From: Porticoccaceae bacterium LTM1 | Lineage (GTDB): Bacteria; Pseudomonadota; Gammaproteobacteria; Pseudomonadales; Porticoccaceae | DNA: 64,000 bases | Direction of reading: 5' to 3' | Assembly: GCA_030252795.1 (NCBI GenBank) | Contig: CP127080.1 | Location: forward strand, 2,435,501 to 2,499,500 | Shown: piece after piece, positions 17,910-28,553 of the stretch | Position numbering within the stretch: the first letter of the stretch is position 1 | Layout of the letters: each line of letters begins with the position of its first letter | Program-made: the position numbers and the translations under genes | Notes under the pieces: model-generated | Told to the model about the DNA's origin: nothing | Database searches by the model: none | Seen by the model: only the letters and a program-made list of their open reading frames with translations

Positions 17910-19064
17910 ATGGTTCGACTGCTTAGCTTTATCGGCTGGCCGGTAGTCGCCGGTATGATTGCTGCTGCCGTTTTACTTTGGCTTTTTCCATCGCAATTGC
18001 AGATTGCCCAACCAGAAGATCCATCCCCAACAGATAGCCTTTCACCCACAGCCAATGGCGACTGGAATGGACAGGTATCTTATGCCGAAGCGGTACGAAG
18101 AGCTGCACCATCGGTTGTGAGCATATATACCACCAAACAAGTCCGCCGCCGATACAACCCGATTCTGGACGACCCTTTTTTCCAACAGTTTTTCAACTTG
18201 CGTAGCCCGCGAAATTCTCGACCAGTAACCAGCCTGGGCTCTGGCGTTATTCTCAGCGAAGAGGGTCACATCCTAACCAACTATCACGTAGTACAGGGTG
18301 CTGAGCAGATTCAGGTGCAACTGGCCGATGGCCGGTCAGCGATTGCCCAGATTGTCGGCAACGATGTCACCACCGACTTGACCGTACTCAAAGTAGACCT
18401 GCCAGGTGTATCACCAATCAGTATCGGGGACTCAATGAATGCCCAGGTTGGCGATGTGGTCCTGGCAATTGGTAACCCGCAATGGGTTGGACAGACTGTT
18501 ACCCAGGGCATCATCAGCGCAACCCGCCGCCAGAACCTGATGGCCAACCAGTTTACCCAGTTCATTCAAACCGATGCTGCCATCAACCCGGGCAACTCGG
18601 GCGGTGCACTGGTAGACGCTCATGGCAATCTGCTGGGTATTAACACCCAGATCCTGGATAAAGAGACCTACGGTATCAGCTTTGCCATACCGAGCCATCT
18701 GGCGGTTAACAAGGTAATGAAAGATATTGTCGAGCACGGCCGCGTAATTCGAGGCTGGGTGGGCGTCAACGATGTACAGGCGCTGACGGCTGACGAAGCC
18801 ACAAGACTGGGACTGGGCGATTACGCCGGCTTGGTAGTACTGGAAATTGTCGCTGGCAGCCCAGCCGAAAAAGCCGGGTTAAAAGCTGGCGACCTTATTA
18901 CCCATGTTAATAATCACAGCGCCCTGGATCAGGCGCACTTGAGCTACATGGCAGCCAACATGGTCCCTGGTGACGAGATTACAATGTCGATTATTCGCGG
19001 CGGCGAAGCCTTAACTCTGACCGCAGTTGCAGAAGCAACTCCAGAGACCACGCCGACAAATTAA
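17910..19064 (+). CDS. degS: DegS/AlgW-type membrane-anchored periplasmic serine protease
   Basis: 384 residues. A single N-terminal membrane anchor (residues 7-26) is followed by an HtrA protease domain with His in NYHVV, Asp in TTDLTVLK and Ser in GNSGGAL, then one PDZ domain (about residues 280-370). One PDZ plus an uncleaved anchor is the DegS/AlgW layout, not the two-PDZ DegP layout. By family knowledge it cleaves the RseA/MucA anti-sigma factor when misfolded porin tails bind the PDZ. Converges on hisC with only 6 bp between stop codons and no terminator visible. Position next to hisC matches algW in P. aeruginosa. Confidence 0.93.
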   Translation: MVRLLSFIGWPVVAGMIAAAVLLWLFPSQLQIAQPEDPSPTDSLSPTANGDWNGQVSYAEAVRRAAPSVVSIYTTKQVRRRYNPILDDPFFQQFFNLRSPRNSRPVTSLGSGVILSEEGHILTNYHVVQGAEQIQVQLADGRSAIAQIVGNDVTTDLTVLKVDLPGVSPISIGDSMNAQVGDVVLAIGNPQWVGQTVTQGIISATRRQNLMANQFTQFIQTDAAINPGNSGGALVDAHGNLLGINTQILDKETYGISFAIPSHLAVNKVMKDIVEHGRVIRGWVGVNDVQALTADEATRLGLGDYAGLVVLEIVAGSPAEKAGLKAGDLITHVNNHSALDQAHLSYMAANMVPGDEITMSIIRGGEALTLTAVAEATPETTPTN

Positions 19065-19070
19065 AGTTAT

Positions 19071-20138
19071 CTAATCGCTCGCAAGAATCTCGTTTAACGC
19101 ATCGATAAACCGCTGGTTTTGCTGATCGGTTCCAACGGTAATTCGCAAGTACCGATCAATGCGCGGCTTGGCAAAGTGACGCACTACAACTCCACGTTCG
19201 CGCAAAGCACTCAGTAATTCAGCACCTGCTTTTTCACGGTGGCAAGCAAACACAAAGTTCGCCGCCGAAGGCAGAACATCAAAGTTTAACGCTTCAAGGT
19301 TAGCGGCCAATTTATCTCGACTGTCGATAACCTGCTGACAGGTTTGCTCAAAGTACTCCCTGTCATCAAAGGCGGCCACTGCACCGGCAATTGCAACACG
19401 ACTCAGCGGGTAGCAGTTAAAACTGTTTTTGATGCGTTCAAGCGCTTCAACCAATTCCGGATTGGCGATGGCCAAGCCAACCCGCAAGCCCGCCAGGGAG
19501 CGGGATTTTGATAGTGTCTGCACCACCACCAGATTGGGATACTTATTGATCAGGGCTGCTGCCGATTGACCACCAAAATCAATGTAGGCCTCATCCACCA
19601 CTACCACGGAGCGAGTATTGCTCAACAGCAGCTGTTCTACCGCTTCAAGTGCCAACAAACGACCAGTTGGCGCATTGGGGTTAGGAAAAATAATACCGCC
19701 ATTGCTGCGTTGATAATCTGCCAGATCAATAGCCAACTCATCATTGAGTGGTATCGCATCAAAATCGATACCATAGAGCTTGCAGTAAGTTGGATAAAAA
19801 CTGTATGTGATATCCGGAAACAGGATAGGCTTATCGTGTTTCAACAGGCCGTGAAAAATATGCGCCAGTACCTCATCGGAACCATTGCCGACAAAAACAC
19901 AGGCTGGGTCCACGCCATAAAATTCGCCGATGGCATTTTTAAGCTTCTCTGCATTAGGCGCAGGATACAGGCGCATATCATCGCCAATAGCAGACTGCAT
20001 GGCTGCCACCGCTTTGGGGGATGGGCCATAGGGATTTTCGTTGGTATTGAGCTTGACCAGATTTTCAATCACCGGTTGTTCGCCTGGCACATAAGGCTCC
20101 AGCACAGAAACCACATCACTCCAAAACGGATTGCTCAC
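19071..20138 (-). CDS. hisC: Histidinol-phosphate aminotransferase
   Basis: PLP enzyme converting imidazole-acetol phosphate to histidinol phosphate. I start at GTG 20138 ([10 protein letters not shown]): GAGAGAG lies 7 bases upstream and the sequence then aligns with the short SKFWSP start of Pseudomonas HisC. An in-frame TTG at 20168 has no binding site. Product 355 residues. [11 protein letters not shown] binds substrate, VVDEAYIDF is conserved, and the PLP lysine is in [12 protein letters not shown]. Last gene of the murA-hisG-hisD-hisC run. Confidence 0.95.
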   Translation of the reverse strand: MSNPFWSDVVSVLEPYVPGEQPVIENLVKLNTNENPYGPSPKAVAAMQSAIGDDMRLYPAPNAEKLKNAIGEFYGVDPACVFVGNGSDEVLAHIFHGLLKHDKPILFPDITYSFYPTYCKLYGIDFDAIPLNDELAIDLADYQRSNGGIIFPNPNAPTGRLLALEAVEQLLLSNTRSVVVVDEAYIDFGGQSAAALINKYPNLVVVQTLSKSRSLAGLRVGLAIANPELVEALERIKNSFNCYPLSRVAIAGAVAAFDDREYFEQTCQQVIDSRDKLAANLEALNFDVLPSAANFVFACHREKAGAELLSALRERGVVVRHFAKPRIDRYLRITVGTDQQNQRFIDALNEILASD

Positions 20139-20187
20139 AGCAGCTCTCTCAGAAAATAGATTCGACAAATAAAATGTATGCGCAGCG

Positions 20188-21498
20188 TTACGACTTGATT
20201 CGGTATTCCGCCGAACGGGCGTGGGCCGTCAACGATTCGCCACGGGCAAGAACAGATGCCACCTTACCCAGCTCAGAAGCTCCTTCTGCGGAGCACATAA
20301 TCAAAGAGCTGCGTTTTTGAAAATCATATACGCCCAGCGGCGACGAAAAACGTGCCGTGGTAGAGGTAGGCAATACGTGATTGGGTCCGGCACAGTAATC
20401 ACCAAGAGCCTCAGCCGTATAGCGACCCATAAAAATCGCTCCGGCATGACGAATACCAGGCAGCAGACTTTCCGGATCCTCAACCGACAACTCCAGGTGC
20501 TCTGGAGCGATGGCGTTTATCACTTCAACGGCCTGTCCCAGGTTAGCTACCTGAATCATCGCACCGCGATTTTGAAGCGATGTTCTGGCAATTTCCTGTC
20601 GTTCCAGCTCCGGCAACAAGCGCTCAATGCTTGCCTGAACGCGATCGAGAAAATCAGCGTCCGGGCTGATCAAGATAGATTGGGCATCCTCATCGTGTTC
20701 AGCCTGCGAGAACAGATCCATGGCAATCCAGTCAGGGTCGGTATTGCCATCGCATACCACTAGGATTTCCGAAGGACCCGCCACCATATCGAGGCCGACC
20801 TGACCAAACACCATGCGCTTGGCGGTGGCTACGTAAATATTTCCCGGCCCGACAATTTTATCGACGCGCGGCACGAACCCAGTCCCGTAGGCAAGTGCAG
20901 CAACCGCCTGGGCACCACCAATGGTAAAGACGCGATCAACACCGGCAATAGCGGCGGCGGCGAGAACCATCGGGCTCAAAACCGCATCCGGAGCCGGAAC
21001 AACCATGATAATTTCTGCAACACCAGCCACCTTTGCCGGAATCGCATTCATCAATACAGAAGAGGGATAACTGGCTTTGCCTCCCGGCACATAGATACCA
21101 ACCCGATCCAGCGGGGTGATCTTCTGGCCCAACAGCGTGCCATCGGCTTCGCGATATTGCCAAGACTCCTGCTTCTGGTGCTGATGGTAACTGCGAATTC
21201 GTTCAGCCGCCCGCTCAAGCGCACGACGCTGCTCAGCCGGAATTTCATTGAGCGCATCACTCAACTGCTGCTGACTCAGCTCAAGCTCCTGAGCCGCCTC
21301 CACCTCACGGCGATCAAACCGATTGGTGTACTCAACAATCGCCTCATCACCACGCTGGCGAACGTCGGCGATGACATTGCGAACGGTTTGCTCAACCTGC
21401 TCATCGGAAACAGCTTCCCAAGCTAACAGCCCGGAAAGTTGCTCGGAAAAATTGTCGGTGTCAGCGCTTAACCGCTGAATCTTTACTGAGTCAGCCAT
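20188..21498 (-). CDS. hisD: Histidinol dehydrogenase
   Basis: 436 residues, full length. Zinc-dependent NAD enzyme for the last two oxidations to histidine. [29 protein letters not shown] and the [12 protein letters not shown] segment carry the zinc and catalytic histidines. Starts inside the hisG stop region (8-bp overlap), so coupled to it; hisC follows after 49 bp. Confidence 0.97.
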   Translation of the reverse strand: MADSVKIQRLSADTDNFSEQLSGLLAWEAVSDEQVEQTVRNVIADVRQRGDEAIVEYTNRFDRREVEAAQELELSQQQLSDALNEIPAEQRRALERAAERIRSYHQHQKQESWQYREADGTLLGQKITPLDRVGIYVPGGKASYPSSVLMNAIPAKVAGVAEIIMVVPAPDAVLSPMVLAAAAIAGVDRVFTIGGAQAVAALAYGTGFVPRVDKIVGPGNIYVATAKRMVFGQVGLDMVAGPSEILVVCDGNTDPDWIAMDLFSQAEHDEDAQSILISPDADFLDRVQASIERLLPELERQEIARTSLQNRGAMIQVANLGQAVEVINAIAPEHLELSVEDPESLLPGIRHAGAIFMGRYTAEALGDYCAGPNHVLPTSTTARFSSPLGVYDFQKRSSLIMCSAEGASELGKVASVLARGESLTAHARSAEYRIKS

Positions 21499-22129
21499 TG
21501 GATGCCACCGCGTCGCGAAGCTGATCGATCAGCTTGTGAATAATGCGGTGCTTCATCTTCATAGAGGCATGATTGACGATCAATCGGGAGCTGATGTCGG
21601 CAATGTGATTACGCTCTTCCAGACCATTGGCGCGAAGGGTATTGCCAGTATCCACGATATCGACAATTTCATCGGCCAAACCGATCAGCGGCGCCAATTC
21701 CATTCCACCGTAAAGCTTGATCAGATCCGCCTGACGCCCCTGCTCCGCGTAATAGCGCCGAGCAACTTCAGTATATTTTGTGGCAACCCGAATGCGACCT
21801 TTCGGCAGCGACTTGCCCACCAATCCGGCGGTCATCAGCCGGCAACGGGCAATACCCAGGTCCAGCAGCTCATACAAACCTTCACCGCCGTGATCCAGCA
21901 GAATATCTTTCCCAGACACACCAACATCCGCCGCACCATACTGAACGTAGGTGGTGACGTCGGAGCCGCGCAACACTAACAGGCGAACATGCTCAAGATT
22001 GGTAGCAAATTCGAGCTTGCGGCTGGAATCAATATCCTCCAGCGGCTCAATACCGGCCTTGGCCAGCAGCGGCAGGGTCTCTTTGAGAATACGACCCTTG
22101 GTCAGTGCAATAGTGAGTTGCTCAGTCAT
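21491..22129 (-). CDS. hisG: ATP phosphoribosyltransferase, short form
   Basis: 212 residues. This is the short HisG that lacks the C-terminal regulatory domain and therefore needs HisZ as partner; no hisZ is present in the window. LALTKGRI-type N-terminus ([13 protein letters not shown]), [11 protein letters not shown] and the PRPP-binding [12 protein letters not shown] loop are clear. First step of histidine synthesis. Lies 24 bp after murA and overlaps hisD. Confidence 0.96.
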   Translation of the reverse strand: MTEQLTIALTKGRILKETLPLLAKAGIEPLEDIDSSRKLEFATNLEHVRLLVLRGSDVTTYVQYGAADVGVSGKDILLDHGGEGLYELLDLGIARCRLMTAGLVGKSLPKGRIRVATKYTEVARRYYAEQGRQADLIKLYGGMELAPLIGLADEIVDIVDTGNTLRANGLEERNHIADISSRLIVNHASMKMKHRIIHKLIDQLRDAVASNG

Positions 22130-22153
22130 GATCAGCCCGGAAAATTATTCAAG

Positions 22154-23422
<1,269 letters not shown>

Positions 23423-23458
23423 CTAGACCTGATTGTAGCTTCTAAAAATAGTAAAGCG

Positions 23459-23689
23459 CTATTGCACTTCGGCGGGAGTTTTTGCGGTGATATAAACTGC
23501 GTGAATTGCTCCGCTGGCGATATGGCTGTTCAGTGCTGCATAAATCAGCTGCTGTCGCTTAACCGCTCGCAGGCCTTCAAAAATTTCACCAATTGCAACA
23601 ATGCGATAGTGACCACCCTCACTCTCAACACTGATCTGGCAATCCGGCATCTGCTCTTGCAGTACTTGTTTAACCTCTTCAGGCTGCAT
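23459..23689 (-). CDS. ibaG: BolA-family protein IbaG (YrbA)
   Basis: 76 residues. The short BolA fold carries SEGGHYRIVAIGEIFEG and the conserved HAVYI near the C-terminus. BolA/IbaG proteins pair with monothiol glutaredoxins in iron-sulfur metabolism and acid response. Lies between mlaC and murA as in other gammaproteobacteria. Confidence 0.93.
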   Translation of the reverse strand: MQPEEVKQVLQEQMPDCQISVESEGGHYRIVAIGEIFEGLRAVKRQQLIYAALNSHIASGAIHAVYITAKTPAEVQ

Positions 23690-23717
23690 ATTCGCTCCTT
23701 AACAAACAACGAAGGCG

Positions 23718-24320
23718 TTAAACCTTGGCCGCCCAATTCTCAATAACTTTATCAATGTCGCCGTCATGCTGTTTGGCCGCTTGAATAAACTGGTTACGGA
23801 ATGTTTTACCGAGATTGACACCATTCAGTATCACATTGGTAATCTTCCACTCGCCGTCGCGGTTCAATCCCATGCTGTATGACACAGGGTAAACATCGGT
23901 TTTACCGTAAATCTTCTGATCAATGCTAACTTTTCGTTTGCCGTTAGCGCCACCTTCCAGCGGCATCACTTCAATTTTTTCATCACTGTAACTGAGCAGA
24001 CCACGACCATAGGTCTCCACCAGACCGCGGCGAAATACTTTTGCAAATCTTTCCTGCTGATCATCAGTAGCCCCATCGCGATAGGGCCCCATCACATTTT
24101 TGGCGATCCAGGGAAAATCAATTATGTTATTGAGACGACTTTCCAGATAATCAAAAAACGGTTCAGGATTAGCATCTACGGTTTCGCGATACTGCTCCAT
24201 TGAGTTCAGCAGATCGTTGGTCATCTCCTGGACCAGTTGATCCGGCTCGACAGTTTTTCCCTCAGCAGCATTCGCCAAACAGCCCAACATCATCAGAAAG
24301 GCAATCAAAATATGTTTCAT
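23718..24320 (-). CDS. mlaC: Periplasmic phospholipid-binding protein MlaC
   Basis: From ATG 24320, 200 residues: signal peptide MKHILIAFLMMLGCLANA, cleavage before AEG. A second in-frame ATG at 24344 would lengthen the signal by 8 residues; both have weak binding sites. The MlaC/Ttg2D fold is shown by FFDYLESRLNNIIDFPWIAK, the VYPVSYSM strand and WKITNVILNGVNLGKTFRNQF. It shuttles phospholipid between the outer-membrane MlaA complex and the inner-membrane MlaFEDB. In most relatives mlaFED precede it and mlaB follows; here all four are missing and the upstream neighbour is the divergent yrbG. Confidence 0.92.
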   Translation of the reverse strand: MKHILIAFLMMLGCLANAAEGKTVEPDQLVQEMTNDLLNSMEQYRETVDANPEPFFDYLESRLNNIIDFPWIAKNVMGPYRDGATDDQQERFAKVFRRGLVETYGRGLLSYSDEKIEVMPLEGGANGKRKVSIDQKIYGKTDVYPVSYSMGLNRDGEWKITNVILNGVNLGKTFRNQFIQAAKQHDGDIDKVIENWAAKV

Positions 24321-24553
24321 ACAAGCAGCTTTTCTCAGTTTCATATCAATACGAATCCCTGTTCATTTTCGCTTTGACCCAGCAATGCCGCTTAGATTCA
24401 ACGGCCGCCCATCCCAGTCAGTATTTCTTTGAACTGGTTAACTTTTGGTCAAGACGCTGTTAACTCTCCTTTAACAGCTGACTTCAGCGACCGCGCACTA
24501 TAACATTGCCACCCCTATACACGGAACACTATACAACCGGACAAAATGCTCAA

Positions 24554-25534
24554 ATGACCGCCATGCTACCCGCCTCTATCGCTGTTGTACTTGGACTGAT
24601 TGGCCTTTTATGGGGTGCCGACCGCTTTGTAGCCGGCAGTGCCGGTGGCGCCAAAAATTTCGGTATCTCGCCTTTAATTATAGGCCTGACCTTTGTATCT
24701 ATCGGCACCTCAGCGCCGGAAATTTTTGTCGCCGTGAACGCCGCCCTCTCCGGTTCAGGTGACATTGCCATCGGCAACGCGCTTGGCTCCAATATTGCCA
24801 ACGTTGGCCTGGTGCTAGGGGTTACAGCTCTCGTTGCCCCACTACCCAGCCAGTGGCACCTGCTCAAGCAGGAAGCTCCGGTACTTCTCGGAGTGACCGC
24901 CCTGGCTGGTATTTTACTGGCCAACAACTACCTCAGCCGCCTCGACGGGCTTTTGTTACTGGGCCTGTTAGTACCAACACTTTGGTTAACCATCCACCTC
25001 AAAAAGCGCGAACTCTCGCCAATTGAAGTGGCAGAAGAAGAGGAAATACCCGACATTTCAACCGGCGCGGCCATTTTGTGGTTTGTAGTTGGCCTTGCGG
25101 TGCTGCTGGTCAGTTCGGAAGCCTTGGTATGGGGCGCCAAAGAGATTGCCACTCACTTCGGTGTCAGCGAACTGGTTATTGGACTTACCGTCGTAGCCAT
25201 CGGCACCAGCCTGCCAGAACTGGCCGCTTCCGTGATGAGCGCAATCAAGGGTCAGCACGATATCGCACTTGGCAATGTGATCGGCTCCAACATGTTCAAC
25301 CTGATGGCGGTAATGTCCGTACCCGGCATTATCAGCCCAATCACATTGCAATCAGGTGTTTTAAGTCGTGACTATGTCGCTATGGCTGCCCTGACTGCAC
25401 TGCTAGTCGTGGCAATCTGGCTTTCGCTGCGCGGAAAATCAAGCCAGCAAGCCGGACGTCTCGGCAGGCGCTTTGGTATAACACTGCTGCTTCTCTGGTT
25501 TGGCTACAACTACCTTCTGTTGGTTCACGGCTGA
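24554..25534 (+). CDS. YrbG-type calcium/sodium:proton antiporter (CaCA family)
   Basis: 326 residues from ATG 24554; an in-frame TTG at 24506 is less likely. About ten membrane segments in two inverted halves. Each half has the CaCA alpha repeat: GTSAPEI with GNALGSNIAN, and GTSLPELAASVMSAIKGQ with GNVIGSNMFN. The acidic residues of these repeats bind the cation. A hydrophilic acidic loop lies between the halves (about 170-185). Sits directly upstream of kdsD as in E. coli, and divergent from mlaC. Confidence 0.92.
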   Translation: MTAMLPASIAVVLGLIGLLWGADRFVAGSAGGAKNFGISPLIIGLTFVSIGTSAPEIFVAVNAALSGSGDIAIGNALGSNIANVGLVLGVTALVAPLPSQWHLLKQEAPVLLGVTALAGILLANNYLSRLDGLLLLGLLVPTLWLTIHLKKRELSPIEVAEEEEIPDISTGAAILWFVVGLAVLLVSSEALVWGAKEIATHFGVSELVIGLTVVAIGTSLPELAASVMSAIKGQHDIALGNVIGSNMFNLMAVMSVPGIISPITLQSGVLSRDYVAMAALTALLVVAIWLSLRGKSSQQAGRLGRRFGITLLLLWFGYNYLLLVHG

Positions 25535-25629
25535 TTCAACAATATCCAGAGCCATCTCATCTGCGACCCGGCGCGTGATCTCGGTTATACTACGCGCCTT
25601 AACTTTTTTGACGTCGGACACCGAAACTG

Positions 25630-26616
25630 ATGACCCCAAAACCCGTCACCCCTGACAGCCTGATCCACACCGGCCGCCGCACCATTCAAATCGAAGCGGA
25701 AGCAGTACAGCAACTGGAAGGACGCATCGACAAAGCGTTTGTACGCGCCTGTGAGTTGATGATGGCTGTTGAAGGGAGAGTGGTGGTAACAGGCATGGGC
25801 AAGTCCGGGCACATTGGCCGCAAGATCGCGGCCACCCTGGCCAGCACTGGCACCCCAGCCTTTTTCGTACACCCCGGTGAAGCCAGCCACGGCGACCTGG
25901 GCATGATCACCGAAAAAGACGTTGTGTTGGCGATGTCCAACTCTGGCTCTACTGGGGAAGTAGTTACTTTGCTGCCACTGATCAAACGACTGGGTGTTCC
26001 ACTGATCAGTATGACTGGCAACCCGAACTCCCCGCTGGCAGAGGCCGCCGAAGCACACCTTGATATCAGTGTTGCCAATGAAGCCTGCCCACTTGGGTTG
26101 GCACCAACCTCCAGTACGACGGTCACATTGGTTATGGGCGACGCTCTGGCCGTAGCTCTTCTCGAAGCGCGAGGTTTTACCGCAGAAGATTTCGCCTTCT
26201 CACACCCGGGCGGTGCATTGGGGCGCAAGTTGCTACTGAAAGTAACCGACATCATGCATAAAGGTGACGAAGTGCCACGAGTGACCAGCGACTGCTCGGT
26301 ACGCAAGGCACTCATCGAGATGACCGGCAAGGGATTTGGCATGACCACCGTTGTTGATAACAACCAACAGCTGCTGGGAGTTTTCACCGACGGTGACCTG
26401 CGTAGAGCAGTTGACCAGAATGTCGACATCAACAGCGCCCAGGTGGGCGACGTTATGACCCGCAAGTGCAAGACTGTCTCTCAGGAGATGCTGGCCGCCG
26501 AGGCGCTGCGCATTATGGAAGACAACAAGATTACCGCCCTGGTTGTGGAGAATGAGCAACAACAGCCCTGCGGTGTACTGCATATGCACGATATTCTTCG
26601 TGCAGGGGTAATGTAA
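25630..26616 (+). CDS. kdsD: Arabinose-5-phosphate isomerase KdsD
   Basis: 328 residues. An N-terminal SIS sugar-isomerase domain (VTGMGKSGHIGRK, FVHPGEASHGDLG, SNSGSTGE) is followed by two CBS domains (from about residue 210). Makes arabinose-5-phosphate, the precursor of KDO for lipopolysaccharide. A TATACT box at 25586-25591 may be its promoter -10, but the -35 is poor. The next gene is lptC after 19 bp; the phosphatase kdsC that usually sits between them is absent. Confidence 0.96.
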   Translation: MTPKPVTPDSLIHTGRRTIQIEAEAVQQLEGRIDKAFVRACELMMAVEGRVVVTGMGKSGHIGRKIAATLASTGTPAFFVHPGEASHGDLGMITEKDVVLAMSNSGSTGEVVTLLPLIKRLGVPLISMTGNPNSPLAEAAEAHLDISVANEACPLGLAPTSSTTVTLVMGDALAVALLEARGFTAEDFAFSHPGGALGRKLLLKVTDIMHKGDEVPRVTSDCSVRKALIEMTGKGFGMTTVVDNNQQLLGVFTDGDLRRAVDQNVDINSAQVGDVMTRKCKTVSQEMLAAEALRIMEDNKITALVVENEQQQPCGVLHMHDILRAGVM

Positions 26617-26635
26617 GAGGGAATGTGAGGCAGCC

Positions 26636-27211
26636 ATGATTCGCACTTCGCTGATTTTCATCATCCTGCTGGCAGGCATTGTTGCCTTTATAGACTTTTG
26701 GGATTCACCTCCTGAAAAGTTTTTCAAAAGCAAAACCACTACCGTCGCCAACCCCAAGGCAAATGTCTTTATGACAAACACCGAGACTCGGCAGTTTGGC
26801 GAAAACGGCCAACTGCAGTTTCAACTCAATACAGTGCGCAGTGAGCACTATGAAAATGAAGAGCGCTTTGAGCTTTCCTCTCCAGTGGTAACCGCACATC
26901 AGGACAAACGCCCCCCATGGGTATTGACCGCAGAAAAAGGTGTTATCACAGAGAAGGACAAAAAAATGCTGTTGTCTGGAGAAGTGCTTGCGGAGCAAAC
27001 TCTGACTGGTAACAGATACAACAAGATAGCCACCCCGGAGCTGACGTTTCACTTCGAGAAAAAATTCGCTGAAACCGACAAACCGGTTACACTAACCACA
27101 CCCGAAAGTTTAACCACCGGTGTCGGCATGACCGCCGAACTGGAAAGAGGCCTCTACAAACTGGGCCTGAACCCACAATCGCGAGTTAAAAGCCAGTACG
27201 ATGCCAAGTAA
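26636..27211 (+). CDS. lptC: LPS export protein LptC
   Basis: 191 residues. One N-terminal membrane anchor (residues 5-21), then a periplasmic OstA-like beta-jellyroll of the LptC family, with the characteristic spacing of TNTETRQFGENGQLQFQL and the strand MLLSGEV. Receives LPS from the LptBFG transporter and passes it to LptA. Its 3-prime end overlaps lptA by 11 bp. Confidence 0.94.
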   Translation: MIRTSLIFIILLAGIVAFIDFWDSPPEKFFKSKTTTVANPKANVFMTNTETRQFGENGQLQFQLNTVRSEHYENEERFELSSPVVTAHQDKRPPWVLTAEKGVITEKDKKMLLSGEVLAEQTLTGNRYNKIATPELTFHFEKKFAETDKPVTLTTPESLTTGVGMTAELERGLYKLGLNPQSRVKSQYDAK

Positions 27212-27743
27212 GCACCTTTTGAAATGGATAGTAATACCAGCACTGAGCGTAACAATGGGTGCCACTGGTGCTATCGCCCTTCAGAACGACTTGAAAGAGC
27301 GTATCAAAGCCGAGGCCGACCTGTATGAGCTCAATGATTTGGAGCACATCACCACGTACACCGGCTCCGTAATCATTACCCAAGGATCAATTCGGATTGA
27401 GGCAGACACTGTGACCGTCAAGTGGGCAGTAAACCACGAGACCAACGAACGAACGATTGAAAGCCTCACCTGCAACGGTCAGCCAGCTCGTTTCCAGCAA
27501 GAAATCAATCCGGAAGAAGGCCTTGTTGTGGCCACTGCCAATACAATTTTTTACGACCACTCAAACGAAAAAATTGAACTCACTAAAGATGCCAATATCA
27601 CTCGTGAAGATGGCAGCTTGTTAACCAGTGACAGCATTCTTTACGACCTCTCAACTGGTGGCATGTCCGCCGGTAAAAATGAGCGCGTAAAAACCGTTTT
27701 CCCGCCACAAAAACAAAAGGAAGAAAAAGATGGCGACTCTTGA
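27201..27743 (+). CDS. lptA: LPS periplasmic bridge protein LptA
   Basis: 180 residues with a signal peptide (cleavage near AIA, residue 26). OstA/LptA domain: [22 protein letters not shown] and the repeated strands [22 protein letters not shown]. Polymerises into the bridge carrying LPS to LptDE. The tail is short and highly charged. Overlaps lptC by 11 bp and lptB by 14 bp. Confidence 0.95.
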   Translation: MPSKHLLKWIVIPALSVTMGATGAIALQNDLKERIKAEADLYELNDLEHITTYTGSVIITQGSIRIEADTVTVKWAVNHETNERTIESLTCNGQPARFQQEINPEEGLVVATANTIFYDHSNEKIELTKDANITREDGSLLTSDSILYDLSTGGMSAGKNERVKTVFPPQKQKEEKDGDS

Positions 27744-28455
27744 AGCCCGCCATCTCGCCAAGTCCTACAAGCGTCGCCCGGTCGTCAAGGACGTAACCCT
27801 CAAGGTTCACAGCGGTGAAATCGTAGGCCTGCTGGGCCCCAACGGCGCCGGCAAGACCACCTGTTTCTACATGATTGTCGGACTGGTTGCACAGGGTGGT
27901 GGCACCATCACCATCAATGGCGAAGACATCACAAAACAGCCGATGCATGGCCGCGCACGTCAAGGAATCGGCTACCTGCCACAGGAAGCCTCCATCTTTC
28001 GCCGCCTGAGTGTTCAGGACAACATCATGGCGATTCTGGAGACACGCAAAGATCTCAATCGCAAACAACGCAAAGAGAAGCTGGAAGAGCTGCTCAAAGA
28101 GTTCCACATCACCCACATTCGCACCAGCCTGGGCATGAGCCTTTCCGGCGGTGAACGACGTCGAGTTGAGATCGCCAGGGCACTGGCCACCGAGCCACAG
28201 TTTGTTCTGCTTGATGAACCTTTTGCCGGTGTTGACCCGATTTCGGTCAATGACATCAAGTTCGTTATTCGTCATCTTCGTGACAAAGGCATTGGTGTAT
28301 TAATCACCGACCACAACGTACGTGAAACTCTGGATATCTGCCAGCGAGCCTATATTGTCGGGGAAGGCCGTGTCATTGCCGAGGGTGGCGCTGAAGCCAT
28401 TCTCTCAAACCAGCAAGTACGCAATGTGTACCTGGGTGAGAACTTTCAGCTTTGA
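27730..28455 (+). CDS. lptB: LPS export ABC transporter ATPase LptB
   Basis: 241 residues. Walker [10 protein letters not shown], signature [15 protein letters not shown], Walker [14 protein letters not shown] and switch His in ITDHNVRET. Powers LPS extraction from the inner membrane together with LptF/LptG, which are not in this window. Followed after 98 bp by rpoN, the conserved order. Confidence 0.97.
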   Translation: MATLEARHLAKSYKRRPVVKDVTLKVHSGEIVGLLGPNGAGKTTCFYMIVGLVAQGGGTITINGEDITKQPMHGRARQGIGYLPQEASIFRRLSVQDNIMAILETRKDLNRKQRKEKLEELLKEFHITHIRTSLGMSLSGGERRRVEIARALATEPQFVLLDEPFAGVDPISVNDIKFVIRHLRDKGIGVLITDHNVRETLDICQRAYIVGEGRVIAEGGAEAILSNQQVRNVYLGENFQL

Positions 28456-28553
28456 TAAGCCCGTCCCGGTTCAATCGTTGCACCAGCAGCAATAGCGGCG
28501 CTACACTGAAGCACCATTCAAGAACATGCGTTTTCTCGTAGTCTAAGTCGTAC

